Shown here: piece by piece, positions 1-9,007 of the stretch
How positions within the stretch are numbered: the stretch's first letter is position 1
How the letters are laid out: each line of letters starts with the position of its first letter
Source: JBBQWR01 sp038210495
Lineage (GTDB): Bacteria > Planctomycetota > Planctomycetia > Pirellulales > DATAWG01
NCBI GenBank assembly: GCA_038210495.1
Contig: JBBQWR010000005.1
Coordinates: 1-64,000, forward strand
Length of the DNA stretch: 64,000 nucleotides
Direction: 5' to 3'
Notes under the pieces: model-generated
Seen by the model: only the letters and a program-made list of their open reading frames with translations
The model's database searches: none
Told to the model about the DNA's origin: nothing
Position numbers and translations under genes: made by a program

Positions 1-114
1 TTCCTGCTTCGCAAAGGCGACGGCGAACCCGGCTGGATCACGATCTGGCGGGGCATGGATAAACTCCTCCTTGGCGTCCGTGGTCATCGAGCCATGAAAA
101 AAAGATGTGGGTAA
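1..114 (+). CDS. C-terminal tail of a transposase (partial, left edge)
   Basis: An open frame enters from the left edge and stops at TAA 112-114, giving 37 residues. The stretch GDGEPGWITIWRGMDKL followed by a basic GHRAMKK tail resembles the C-terminus of IS4-type DDE transposases (RKSDGxPGWxTLWRG pattern). The catalytic region lies outside the window. The fragment is followed within a few bases by a half copy of dispersed repeat B. Family assignment rests on recall of a short motif, so it is tentative; the reading frame and stop are directly visible. Confidence 0.45.
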   Translation, partial: FLLRKGDGEPGWITIWRGMDKLLLGVRGHRAMKKRCG

Positions 115-118
115 TTAC

Positions 119-142
119 AAGGCCTCCAGCCCCGGCCACCCA
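119..142. repeat. Repeat B, end fragment
   Basis: The bases CCAGCCCCGGCCACCC match one end of the dispersed repeat called B here (fuller copies near 12.1, 37.7 and 63.6 kb). Only this end is present, immediately after the transposase tail. Confidence 0.6.
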
Positions 143-240
143 GACCTTTTCGAAAAATTTCTTCGGGCGGCGCCGCGTTCGTATTATGCAATAATATCGA
201 TTCACAGAAACGCTGTCGTCAACTCGATCGTGGAGACCTC

Positions 241-1554
241 ATGCGACACTTGTTGATCTCGTCATTCATTGTCGCATGCCTTGGCGCATTGACCGGTCGC
301 GCCGGCGAGCCCCCGCCCGCGCGGGCGACGATGCGACAGTTCATGGGGCTCAACGTGCATACGGTGCAATTCAAGCCGGATTTGTACAAGCCGATTTGCC
401 GCCTGCTGCGCGACTACCATCCGCTGGATTGGGACACCGGCGAGGACACATCGCATGCGACCACGTTTCCGCTGGCGGCTAATCGCGTGGACTGGAGCGA
501 CCTCTACGGCAAATGGACCAAGGCCGGCTATGAGTTGGATGCTTGCGTGATGTTCGACAAGATCAAGCCGGACCGTTGGAAAGGCGCCGGCCGCGATGCC
601 CGCGCTTATGGCGAAGCGTTCGCCCGTTTTTTTGGGCCGTCCGGTCAGCATCCGTGGGTATCGTCGGTCGAAATCGGCAACGAGCCGTCCGATTACTCCG
701 AAGCCCGGTATCGGACAGTTTTCGAGGCGATGGCCCGCGGATTACGCGCGGGGGACCCGAAGCTCAAGATCGTCACTTGCGCGATGGCGGCAGGCAAAGC
801 CGATCAATGGAGTAAGCCGATGTCGGCCGTCGACGGTTTAGACGGCTGGTACGACGTGCTTAACGTCCACAGCTATCCCTTCAAGGACGCTTGGCCGACT
901 TGGCGCCGTTCGTATCCGGAAGACCCGAAAATTTCGTTTTTGAAGTCGATTCGGCAAATGATCTCTTGGCGCGACGCGCACGCCCGCGACAAGAAAATTT
1001 GGCTAACCGAATTTGGATACGACAGCGCCACGAGACCGCCGGCCAAGGACGGGCCTTGGAGTCAATGGGTCGGCGTGAGCGACGCCGAGCAGGCCCGGTA
1101 TATCGTGCGAGCGTTTTTGGTTCTCTCGTCGATCGATATCGACCGGGCCTACTTATACTTCTTCAACGATTCCGACGAGGCGCAGCTTCACGGCGCCTCG
1201 GGCATCACGCGAAATTTCCAGCCCAAGCCGTCGTTTTATGCGATCGGTAATTTGAATAGCACGCTTGGCGACTATCGTTTCGCCAGCGCAGTCGCCGCCG
1301 AGGAGGGCGATCTTTATTGCTTCGAGTATCAAAAGGGGAAGTCGCCCGAGCGAATTTATGTGGCTTGGCTGGCGACGGCCGGCGAGAAAACAGCACGGAA
1401 GACGTTAGCAATTGGCGACGTCGGTAAGAGCGTATTCCGCGCCGAGCGACTGGCGACAAACGCCGCGAAGCCGCAAACCGTCGATTGGAAAGCGACGGAA
1501 CATGGCGTCGAACTCGACGTGACCGAGACGCCGACGTTCATTTGGGTCCACTGA
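241..1554 (+). CDS. Exported clan-A glycoside hydrolase-like protein
   Basis: A 437-residue protein with an N-terminal signal peptide (hydrophobic residues about 3-18). The body looks like a (beta/alpha)8 glycosidase of clan GH-A. The candidate acid/base is E148 in VEIGNEPS, and the candidate nucleophile is E257 in WLTEFGYD at a strand end. The spacing of about 110 residues and the NEP motif fit GH5/GH39/GH44-like folds, but I cannot place it in one family or name a substrate. A GGAGA ribosome site lies 5 bases before the ATG. It probably acts outside the cytoplasm on a polysaccharide or oligosaccharide. It converges with the DUF4139-type gene, whose stop is 14 bases away. A pseudo-enzyme is possible, although both acidic residues are present. 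Confidence 0.72.
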   Translation: MRHLLISSFIVACLGALTGRAGEPPPARATMRQFMGLNVHTVQFKPDLYKPICRLLRDYHPLDWDTGEDTSHATTFPLAANRVDWSDLYGKWTKAGYELDACVMFDKIKPDRWKGAGRDARAYGEAFARFFGPSGQHPWVSSVEIGNEPSDYSEARYRTVFEAMARGLRAGDPKLKIVTCAMAAGKADQWSKPMSAVDGLDGWYDVLNVHSYPFKDAWPTWRRSYPEDPKISFLKSIRQMISWRDAHARDKKIWLTEFGYDSATRPPAKDGPWSQWVGVSDAEQARYIVRAFLVLSSIDIDRAYLYFFNDSDEAQLHGASGITRNFQPKPSFYAIGNLNSTLGDYRFASAVAAEEGDLYCFEYQKGKSPERIYVAWLATAGEKTARKTLAIGDVGKSVFRAERLATNAAKPQTVDWKATEHGVELDVTETPTFIWVH

Positions 1555-1567
1555 GGCCGGCCAGTGC

Positions 1568-3007
1568 TTACGGTTTAATCTCCCCCGTTTCGAGCGTGAC
1601 GTTGTTCTGCTTCGCGTTATGCCCTTGGTGGCGAACGACTTCTTGCAGCAAATCGACTTTTTGAGCCGGCTTTACCCGGGCGATGTACTCGACCGTTTGA
1701 TAATCGTGCAATTTCGGCTCGAGCTGACTGCGAAATTCGACGTGGCCCGGCAGCGCTCGGCGGACTTCCAATTCAATCGCTTTGGACGCGTAGTTTCGGA
1801 CGCGCTGGGAATAAATCTCATGGTCGTCCCACCCGACGACCGACAGGTCGGGCTCGGCGACAATGTTGGGATTTGCCCCAGGATCGCCCAGCTTGCGAAA
1901 CAGGTTGGCGCCGCGACTTTGAAACCAGATGTCGCTACGAAACGCCCTCAGCTTAATCCACTCGAAGATCACCTCGGGGTCGGGTCCTAGATTCAATTCG
2001 ATCTTGTCGCCGATGGGAATGTACTTGATCGATTGCTCCGTCAGAAACGAAAGCCCATCGCGACCGTTATCGCGAAAGACCCGCACAGCGCCATTGGGCA
2101 GCGGGCTGGCACCCAGCTTCGAATCCTTGTTGTTCGCGAGCAAATACAGCCGCACGAGTTGCGCGCCGTATTCCCGCGGCCGGTAGCGGTATTGAACCTT
2201 GACCGGCGCCTGTTTGGCCTCGAGCGATCGCATCCGCTTCGACCAGCCATTGGCGATCGTTTCGGTCCCGTCGATCGTGAAGATGAAATATTCGCTCAGC
2301 CCTTCTTTAATGATCTGCTTTTCGGAAAGCTCGCCGCCTTTGCCGCCGCCGGCTTTGTCTTCGCCATCCTTCTCGGCTCGATCGATCAGAGCTTTCGTGA
2401 AACTTTCGGTCAAGCCGCGCGGGCTTTCGGTTTGCGGCGTTTTTGCCGGGGGTGTCTGCGCGAGTTGAGCAATCTTTTCGACGAGATTGAGCGTTCCCAC
2501 CACCAACCGCACCTGGGCGTCTTCGTACTCTTCGCCGCTGCGATTGAAGACCCGGACGAAGCCGTCGATGCTGAGTTGCTTCTCGTCCTTGTCGGCGATC
2601 AAAAGATAATCGGCGGTCCAGGTAATCCCGCTGGTGAAGTAGGTGATCTGGATCGTGGCCTCGCCATCGAGTTCGCTCTGCACATTCCAGGACAGCATCT
2701 GCGGCTTGTCGTGCGGATAGGTCGTATCGAGCACGTCGAGCTTATCCGGATGAGTCAAAAACTTGAGCTCGACCGATGTGGGATCGATCAGCGTATTGGC
2801 CCAGGAGAACTGGAGCGGATTGATTCCCTTTTTAAACGTCACGGTGCGAGTCTCTCGCACGAGCGTGAGGTCTTCGCTGTTGTAGATCGTCAGTTGGACC
2901 TTGTCTCGCTGGGGAACCGTCGAAAGATCGACATTCCGGGCGCAGGCAGGCGCGGCGGCGAGCGGGCCAATGCCGACGAAGAGCAGCAAGAAAAGGTTGC
3001 GGTGCAT
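1568..3007 (-). CDS. Exported DUF4139-type protein
   Basis: A 479-residue protein starting with a signal peptide (LFLLLFVGIGPLAAAPACA). The N-terminal part (QLTIYNSEDLTLVRETRTV, then GINPLQFSWANTLIDPTSV) and the central ITYFTSGITWTADYLL stretch match the pattern of DUF4139 proteins, which are relatives of the 'mucoidy inhibitor A' group. These are extracytoplasmic beta-rich proteins of unknown biochemical role. A Gly/Lys/Glu-rich linker sits around residues 190-230. The ATG follows a GGAATT-type weak ribosome site. A longer relative with the same TW-Y core is at 26305-28161. The function is not known and I do not infer one. Confidence 0.7.
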   Translation of the reverse strand: MHRNLFLLLFVGIGPLAAAPACARNVDLSTVPQRDKVQLTIYNSEDLTLVRETRTVTFKKGINPLQFSWANTLIDPTSVELKFLTHPDKLDVLDTTYPHDKPQMLSWNVQSELDGEATIQITYFTSGITWTADYLLIADKDEKQLSIDGFVRVFNRSGEEYEDAQVRLVVGTLNLVEKIAQLAQTPPAKTPQTESPRGLTESFTKALIDRAEKDGEDKAGGGKGGELSEKQIIKEGLSEYFIFTIDGTETIANGWSKRMRSLEAKQAPVKVQYRYRPREYGAQLVRLYLLANNKDSKLGASPLPNGAVRVFRDNGRDGLSFLTEQSIKYIPIGDKIELNLGPDPEVIFEWIKLRAFRSDIWFQSRGANLFRKLGDPGANPNIVAEPDLSVVGWDDHEIYSQRVRNYASKAIELEVRRALPGHVEFRSQLEPKLHDYQTVEYIARVKPAQKVDLLQEVVRHQGHNAKQNNVTLETGEIKP

Positions 3008-3329
3008 GTTGCGAGGGAATTCCTAGACGATTTGATCCAGGTAATTGAGACGTTGTCAGCCAGGCTGAAGTTCCGGGAAAGCGCCAGCCACGGGCGCCTA
3101 AATTCAGGACAACAATCGCACAACGCACGCATTTGTGATCTCGCTTTGCACAGACACGGGGGGCCGTTGAATGTGGGGAAAGCTGCAAAGGCGGCCGTTT
3201 CAAGCCGTTTCGCATCTGGCACACCGTGTGCGGGATTACAAAAGGCGAGGCCTGCCAGAATTGTGCCGCGCGACCAGAATCTTGCTCGAACGTAGAATTA
3301 CGAAAGAGTTCACACGAAAGATTCAAGCC

Positions 3330-3731
3330 ATGGCGATTAACACCGGTATTTGGATTGACCATCACAAAGCAGTCGTCTGCCGACTCACGGGCAAAACGGA
3401 AGATATCCGCGAGATCATGTCGGATGTCGACAATCCGACTCTCTCCCCTAATGGGGCCCCGACAAAGAATGCCTACACGCGGAATGACTTCGTCGCCGAA
3501 GACAGGCGCGAGCACAAAATCATGAACCACCTCAATTCGTTTTACGATGAGGTCATTAAGCACATCCACGATTCGGATTTCATTTTGATCATGGGTCCCG
3601 GCGAGGCCAAGGGCGAATTCGAAAAGCGAATCGCGACCAAGAAACTCAGAGGTCACGTCGCTGAAGTGCAAACGGTGGACAAGCTAACGGACCGTCAGAT
3701 CGCGGAGCACGTGCGTAAACATTATCAGTAA
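3330..3731 (+). CDS. Small conserved protein, baeRF/host-attachment-like
   Basis: The protein has 133 residues. The start is placed at ATG 3330, preceded by GAAAG at the right distance; the upstream in-frame extension has no homology-like character. The sequence begins GIWIDHHKAVVC, has an EDRREHKIMNHLN helix, then FYDEVIKHIHDSDFILIMGPGEAK and ends TVDKLTDRQIAEHVRKHY. This pattern (W-I-D-x-x-K-A, GPGEAK, DKxTDRQI) recalls small bacterial proteins annotated as translational-machinery or eRF1-domain-like (baeRF/host-attachment superfamily). There is no signal peptide, so it is cytoplasmic. The precise function is unknown. Confidence 0.75.
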   Translation: MAINTGIWIDHHKAVVCRLTGKTEDIREIMSDVDNPTLSPNGAPTKNAYTRNDFVAEDRREHKIMNHLNSFYDEVIKHIHDSDFILIMGPGEAKGEFEKRIATKKLRGHVAEVQTVDKLTDRQIAEHVRKHYQ

Positions 3732-4144
3732 TCTCGCGATGTCCGCGGGCGAGCCCCTACCTTTTCAACGCGCGGCGCCCGCCGGCGTGGTTTAGAGCAG
3801 CACGTTTTAATCCGGCTGACTAAGCTGAGTGGAGGTCATCAAAAGTTCCCCAAGCGTCCAGGAGTTGACCCGGCGCGTTAGCGCATTGTGGTGAGATTTG
3901 TTCGTTTTTTCTTGAGGAATTCAATCGCTTTCGATGAGCACTTAATCCCAATGCGCTGGCATCGTGCATTTTATTCGCGGAAAGCGATTGTCAATAATTA
4001 TGCCGGTCAAGTCAGGCACAAAAAATGCTTTGTCGGTCGTATGTTGAAAATTTATTGGTGGCGGAATACTCTTCCTACTGAGGATTTGACTGCGTTGGCG
4101 TGGACGTTGAAAGATGTGTTCGTACGGCCGGCCAATAATCGCCG
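3732..4144. other. Gene-poor spacer, nothing recognised
   Basis: After the stop at 3731 there is about 0.4 kb of lower-GC DNA. Reading frames here (for example 3888-4205 on the plus strand) do not resemble any family I know and end in the decayed ATPase tail in another frame. I see no RNA gene and no clear promoter. Confidence 0.5.
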
Positions 4145-4252
4145 CAGGTGCCGCCCGTCGCGGGGGCAGTCATGCAGGAGCTCATTGATGTGCTGGCGAT
4201 CTTGAACGCGCTGCGCGCCGCGTTTCCGCCTAAAACGCTCATCGATTTTTGA
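4145..4252 (+). pseudogene. Remnant of a heavy-metal P-type ATPase C-terminus
   Basis: Reading from 4145 gives QVPPVAGAVMQELIDVLAIL and then NALRAA, followed by ten residues and TGA at 4250-4252. The pattern PPVxGAxxQExIDVxxILNALRA is the last transmembrane helix of P1B-type (heavy-metal) ATPases. A stop at 4136-4138 closes the frame directly upstream, and no other ATPase motif (DKTGT, HP, CPx) is visible in the preceding spacer. So only about 30 residues of a once longer gene remain. The motif is short but distinctive. Confidence 0.55.
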
Positions 4253-4616
4253 AATGCGGAGCTTTGAGATCGCCGAATTCTCGCCGCCCAAAAACTGGGG
4301 GAAAAGCGGGGGCAATGGGACGACCTGCACCGCCGAAATCGGCGGATGAGGATTGGCGCCGGTGTGGAAGTTGACCGTAACCGCTTTCTACGCCGTTGCT
4401 ACACCCCTCTAGACCGACGAAAGGTCCCTCCCGCCTGCATTCTCGTGCTTTGCTTCTGCTGCTTCGCGTTCTTCGCGCCGTCGCGGTTGAATTTCTTCGT
4501 GGGCCTCGTCGTTCTCCGTCTTAGGCAGGACGGCCGCGCCGATCGAGAAGAGCGTTTCGGCGCGGCTAGCGCGCCGAAACGCCTTCCTGCCGCGTGTCCG
4601 GAAATCGCACGACCGG
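4253..4616. other. Spacer without recognised gene
   Basis: About 360 bases between the ATPase remnant and the stop of the tyrosine-rich gene. It contains a CTTCGCGTTCTTCGCG tract around 4455-4475 that looks like low-complexity spacer DNA. I see no convincing coding sequence, RNA or terminator. Confidence 0.45.
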
Positions 4617-5081
4617 TTACTTGTTCTCGGCGCCTTCGGGGGCATCCTTGGGAGGCGCTTCCTTGGGTGGGGCTGGCGGAGCGACAAGCGCGACGCCTTC
4701 TTTGGCGCCGGGAATCTGCGGAAGGTCACCCGGTTTCGGGAAGGCCGATTCCGGAATCTCCTTCAGATTCGCCTTGCGATCCTTCTCGTCCAACATCGAG
4801 TAACCTTTGGCTTCCAGGTCGTATCGGCCCCAATAGACCCGTCGGTGCGGGTTGTAGTAGTAGACGTACCGCGGCGTCGCCGGGTAGTAGATCGTGTAGT
4901 GATACGAGTACTCGGTGCTTGCCGGCTGCAGGTAGTAGCAGTAGCTGTAGTAGTAGGTTTTCTGCGGGTAGTAGCTATAGCTCGAGTAATAACACGAGTC
5001 GTTAGCCTGGGCTTGCCTGGCCCCAAAGGAGCAGGCGGCCAGCACGACCACCAACAGAGAAAGCTGCTTGATCCGAGACAT
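4617..5081 (-). CDS. Small exported tyrosine-rich protein
   Basis: A 154-residue protein with a clear signal peptide (residues about 1-26, SLLVVVLAACSFGARQAQA). The mature N-terminal half is extremely rich in Tyr and Ser (runs such as CYYSSYSYYPQKTYYYSYCYY), with a few Cys residues. A PHRRVYWGRYDLEAKGY segment follows, then a Pro/Lys/Glu-rich tail (PPAPPKEAPPKDAP). It is the last gene of the run of four minus-strand genes; the gap to its upstream neighbour is 71 bases. Similar YYY-rich secreted proteins occur in planctomycetes; their role is unknown. Tyrosine-rich composition could serve surface packing or oxidative cross-linking, but that is only inference. Confidence 0.7.
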   Translation of the reverse strand: MSRIKQLSLLVVVLAACSFGARQAQANDSCYYSSYSYYPQKTYYYSYCYYLQPASTEYSYHYTIYYPATPRYVYYYNPHRRVYWGRYDLEAKGYSMLDEKDRKANLKEIPESAFPKPGDLPQIPGAKEGVALVAPPAPPKEAPPKDAPEGAENK

Positions 5082-5152
5082 AGTGGCATCCTTTTTGTTG
5101 AAGCATGAAACGGGGATTGAAACTAATTGGTGGTCGCTGAGGCCCTGTTTGG

Positions 5153-6529
5153 CTAAGGCTTATAATAAATTACCGTCGCCGACATGACCGGCACGGGGTC
5201 GGATTCGAACTTGACGGTCCGGATCGCCGTCTCGATCGTTTGACCCTGCCCGATCAACCCTCGACGGTCTTCACCGCGAAATTGCGCCTGCAAGGCCGCC
5301 AGGTTTTCCGCCGGTTTGGGCGGAAATATGTTTCGGGTCAGGGCGGCAATGTCGTCCGCATCGTCATCCGGCAGGTCGGCTGGCGGCTTAGCCGAACTCG
5401 TTTTCTCGCGGAAGACGACCAGCGAGATTGTTCCCACGTCTTCGCCGTAGTCGATCTCGCGGCCCTTCGACTCCTCCTTGGATAAGACGCGGAAAGCCTC
5501 GGCCTGACTGTCGGTGGTTTGATAGCCGCGAACTACGATGGGTGGGTCCTTGGGTTCGAGCACCCATTTTCGGCATTGAAGGTCGCGGAGCTTCTGTTTG
5601 CCGAGCGTGTTCTCGCCGTTGACTTTCAACACGGCCGCGTATCGCTGCGTGTCGGCGGGGTTCTTGCGCTTAAGAGTGAAGACGACCTGTTGGCCTTCTT
5701 GCGGTTCACGCACGAACGTCTTGCCGTCGCGGGTTTCGAGCGGGGTCAATTGCCCGTCGTAGGTAATTTCCAAACTGACAGGCGCGTCGGCGGATTTAAG
5801 GGGAGGTGGATTTTCCTTGACCGAGTCTTTGACCTTCGCCGCGTCGTTGAGAGCGACCTGTTCGATATTCCCCTTGTCGAAGGCGCCTCGGAGCACGAAG
5901 CTTTCGCCAGCCTCGGCAAGATTCTCAGCCGCCATCGCCGCGACAAAGTCGGTCACCTTTTCCAGTTTGGAGTCAGCGCCGAAGGCGGCAATGCGAATCG
6001 TCATTTGTTTTAGGTCCGCGCTGACTTCAATGCTGCCCACAATGAATGCATCCGCCGTTACGGTTTGTTTGCCCCAGGCTAAGGGGTATTTCGGCCCAAA
6101 GAGCTTCTTCCGCCCCTCCGCGGTGAGATGGTTCGCCCCCGGCGTTTTGGCGGCGACTTGGCTCGCGTCGTGGATGATTCCGATGGGATGTTGCGGACGA
6201 TTCGCCAAAATCAACGCCGTCTCCAATCGCTTCGCGCCATCGATATTTAGCGATCCAACTCGATCGGAAAATGTTTTGACGGACTTGTCGTCCTGATTAT
6301 CCCTACTGTCTTTCTTGATGATGAACTTCAACACGCCGACGTTCTTATAGCCCTTCTCTTGCAGATACTTCATCACCTCGGGCGCGTGTTTGACGAACTG
6401 CTTATCGAGGTCCGCGGCCCGCGTCCGTTGAGCGGTCGTCGCCACCAACATTAGCAACATCGGGAGAATGACGAGCGATCGGCGCCGTGGTTGCGAACGG
6501 TCAGGGCCGGAATAATCAGCGTCCGCCAT
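5153..6529 (-). CDS. Exported protein of unknown function, planctomycete type
   Basis: The protein has 458 residues from the ATG at 6529, chosen because AAAGGAG lies 8 bases upstream; an earlier in-frame ATG at 6553 lacks such a site. A basic N-terminus (SQPRRRS) and a hydrophobic segment (LVILPMLLMLVATTA) make a signal peptide. The mature part begins with an alpha/beta region (KNVGVLKFIIKKD, then VGSLNIDGAKRLETALILAN, PIGIIHDASQVAAKTPGANHLT) and has a beta-rich C-terminal half (VSLEITYDGQLTPLE). I have the impression of similar proteins beside kinase and caspase-like genes in planctomycetes, but I know no function. It lies 66 bases downstream of the diheme gene. Confidence 0.65.
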   Translation of the reverse strand: MADADYSGPDRSQPRRRSLVILPMLLMLVATTAQRTRAADLDKQFVKHAPEVMKYLQEKGYKNVGVLKFIIKKDSRDNQDDKSVKTFSDRVGSLNIDGAKRLETALILANRPQHPIGIIHDASQVAAKTPGANHLTAEGRKKLFGPKYPLAWGKQTVTADAFIVGSIEVSADLKQMTIRIAAFGADSKLEKVTDFVAAMAAENLAEAGESFVLRGAFDKGNIEQVALNDAAKVKDSVKENPPPLKSADAPVSLEITYDGQLTPLETRDGKTFVREPQEGQQVVFTLKRKNPADTQRYAAVLKVNGENTLGKQKLRDLQCRKWVLEPKDPPIVVRGYQTTDSQAEAFRVLSKEESKGREIDYGEDVGTISLVVFREKTSSAKPPADLPDDDADDIAALTRNIFPPKPAENLAALQAQFRGEDRRGLIGQGQTIETAIRTVKFESDPVPVMSATVIYYKP

Positions 6530-6595
6530 GATGGGACTCCTTTGCTGCGACAATATTATTCGGGAGACTCTCTCAGGATAGCAATATCGCGGTAT

Positions 6596-8872
6596 CTACT
6601 TGGTTTCGATCTCGATCGTCTTCTTGACGATCTGGCTAGGATCAAAGGTGGTCGTGGCAGCGCCTGCGCGGCGGCGCACCGGGAAAAATGCATGGACCAC
6701 GCGGTCGGTGAGGCCTTTGCCGCGGAACAATTCACCGGCCGGAAAGGCCGCCTCCGCCGCGAAAAGCGTGACTTGCTCTTTGCCCAAGCCACCCTGGATC
6801 TTCAGGGCGCCCTTCTCCGGAAAGCGGAATTTCTCGCCGGCCTTCATTACGGTCGACGCCGGGGCGAGAATGACCTGTTCGCCTCGGGCGCTTGTGCCGA
6901 TCAACTCGATATGCAACGCATGTTTCGATTTGTTTTCGACGAAGATCGTGAACTCATCGCCCGGAGCGAACACGTTGTTCTTCTTGCTGGTCGTCAATTC
7001 GATCGCAAACGGCGGTGTTGTGGACGGATACTCGGACCGGGTCAGGCCATCGAGCGGCGGCATCGGCACGCCCAATCCAAGACTGCGGACGACCTGATCG
7101 TAGTAGTCTTCCCACATATCCCGCCGAACCACGCCGCCCGAAGCCAACGGCATCAGGCCCAATGCGGCAAATTGCGGCATGCGAAACAACGCCTTCAGTC
7201 CACCCGACTCAGCCAAGCCCAACTCCGCGCTGGCGGTGTTCAGTTGCAGCGGAGCGTCGAGGAACCGGTGCGTAACGGGAAACAAGGGCTCTACCGTTTG
7301 TGGTTTTCCGAGAGCTTGATTCATCGCGTGCATGAAACGGTCGCCGTCTTCCTTGATGAACTCGTCCATTTCGGGCTGCGGCGGATAAAAACTCAAGATT
7401 TGTCGCTTGTCGAAGCCGGCGCTGCCCGGGAGGCGTTCCATGGCGGACCGAACATTATCCGCAAACCCCTTCATTCCCCGATCGTGGCACCGCATGCAGG
7501 ACAGGCCATTGCGAACTGTTTTGTCTTCGGCGAAGCGATCGGTGACGATATTCGTGGGCGCGACCTCAAGCCGGCGACCCGCGTTATTCGTCACGAAATA
7601 GCCCTGCAAGCCATTCGGCAGGTTGAAAATCATCTCGCCGCCAGCCGGATGCAAATTGATCGGATCCTTGAACATGTTGCCCAGCCCTTTGCTGCCGTTG
7701 AAGTCGAAGCTGATCCACATCATGCCGTATTTGGCCGAGTGACGCTCCACGACGCGATTGTTGCGCGAGACGCCGGAAACAGTCATTCCGGCCCGCTTCG
7801 CAATGAGACTCTGGCGGTCGTTCTCCGAGTCGACTCCCAAGAGAGCTTCCAATTCGGCGAGCTCGAACGGCATTTGCAAGAAATCTTCGTACAAGGGAGG
7901 CAACGTGGCCACGCTGCAAAACCAATCGGCGCGGACATAGGCGATGGGGCGCACCAAGCCCGCGGGCTCTAGGTATTCTTCCGTCAAGTGGTCGAACGTT
8001 TCCGAATCCTCGTAGATCGTGCCATACGGATATTCCAAGAGCGCCAGGTCGAACAAATTCAAACGACTTTGCCCGTTGATCTTTCCATCGCGGATGCGGC
8101 TGAACGGTTGCTTGTGCCAGCCCAATTTTCGCAGATCGATGGCAAACACGGTCCCCAGGGCATCGATCGCTTTCGGTTGCACGAGTTGGCGTTCCCACGA
8201 CAAATGGTTGATGGCTTTCGACAAGGCATCGCGTTGCAAATCCAACTCATCGCGCGTCGCTCCGCCGTTGAGCAGGTGATTCGTGCTGAAGTAACGCACG
8301 AACCGCCGCTCGTCGACCGGCAATGTACGGATGTGTTCCAGAATCTTCTTCAGCACGTAGTCGACGCCGACAACGTCCTTGAGCGCCACGTCTTTATTCG
8401 TTTCCTCGGGTTTGGCCACGTCGTCGGGAAAGGCGACGGCCCCGGCGGCAATCCAATGGCGGATGGTGGCCACGTCCTCCGCGCTCAGCCTGGGCTGCGC
8501 GGGAGGCGGCATCATGGGCTCCTCCGTCGCTGAAATAAGCTGATACAACTCCGACTCGTCGGGCTTGCCCGGCACGACCTTCTTCTTCTTGTTCACCAGG
8601 AGGTCGCGATCGAGAACCTTGACGCCCTCGGAAATTTTGCCGCCGCCGTGGCACTCGAAGCACCGGCTGCGAAAAATTTCTTTGGCTTCGGCGGCCAAGA
8701 GCGCCGGATCGACGGAATGCTCGTCTTTCGGATGCTTGGCGTCCTTCTTGGCCGGTACGTCCGAGAGATTGTCCGCGGCCGGTTGCGCGAGAACGACCTT
8801 GTGGCCGAAGCACGGGCCGCCGACGAGCCATCCGAACGCCACACAAACCAGCCACCGAGAAAAGACGCTCAT
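6596..8872 (-). CDS. Exported diheme cytochrome c domain protein
   Basis: The protein has 758 residues from ATG 8872, which follows AGGAG at 7 bases; an upstream in-frame ATG at 8917 is less likely. After a signal peptide comes the 'planctomycete cytochrome C' motif C71-F-E-C74-H75 with the usual MMPPPAQPRLSAEDVATIRHWI segment. A second CxxCH (C459-M-R-C462-H463) lies in the large C-terminal region, which has no catalytic domain I can name. The usual planctomycete PSD1/DUF1549/DUF1553 sulfatase-neighbour architecture is absent. It should bind two c-type hemes in the periplasm or paryphoplasm. Its place between a TPR-CHAT gene (gap 135 bases) and an unknown exported protein suggests a shared transcript. 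Confidence 0.8.
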   Translation of the reverse strand: MSVFSRWLVCVAFGWLVGGPCFGHKVVLAQPAADNLSDVPAKKDAKHPKDEHSVDPALLAAEAKEIFRSRCFECHGGGKISEGVKVLDRDLLVNKKKKVVPGKPDESELYQLISATEEPMMPPPAQPRLSAEDVATIRHWIAAGAVAFPDDVAKPEETNKDVALKDVVGVDYVLKKILEHIRTLPVDERRFVRYFSTNHLLNGGATRDELDLQRDALSKAINHLSWERQLVQPKAIDALGTVFAIDLRKLGWHKQPFSRIRDGKINGQSRLNLFDLALLEYPYGTIYEDSETFDHLTEEYLEPAGLVRPIAYVRADWFCSVATLPPLYEDFLQMPFELAELEALLGVDSENDRQSLIAKRAGMTVSGVSRNNRVVERHSAKYGMMWISFDFNGSKGLGNMFKDPINLHPAGGEMIFNLPNGLQGYFVTNNAGRRLEVAPTNIVTDRFAEDKTVRNGLSCMRCHDRGMKGFADNVRSAMERLPGSAGFDKRQILSFYPPQPEMDEFIKEDGDRFMHAMNQALGKPQTVEPLFPVTHRFLDAPLQLNTASAELGLAESGGLKALFRMPQFAALGLMPLASGGVVRRDMWEDYYDQVVRSLGLGVPMPPLDGLTRSEYPSTTPPFAIELTTSKKNNVFAPGDEFTIFVENKSKHALHIELIGTSARGEQVILAPASTVMKAGEKFRFPEKGALKIQGGLGKEQVTLFAAEAAFPAGELFRGKGLTDRVVHAFFPVRRRAGAATTTFDPSQIVKKTIEIETK

Positions 8873-9007
8873 GGACAACTCCTCGCGTCGCGAGACACCT
8901 GATTCAGGCGCGGTCATTGTGACAGGAAAACACAGTCGAGAGAACTTTTGGGAGTAAATTTATTCAAGTGACGCGATTCTGTCATTGCGGATAGCGGCGA
9001 CCGACAA

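Noticed and set aside
2033..3295. Long plus-strand frame of 420 codons opposite the DUF4139-type gene
   Set aside because: It is antisense to a gene with a signal peptide and family core, has no ribosome site and no domain resemblance.
3888..4205. Possible 105-residue gene
   Set aside because: No ribosome site or family, and it ends inside the ATPase relic in a different frame.
6491..7972. Long plus-strand frame opposite the diheme gene
   Set aside because: Shadow of the minus-strand gene that carries two CxxCH motifs; composition is Arg/Gly-rich as expected for an antisense frame.
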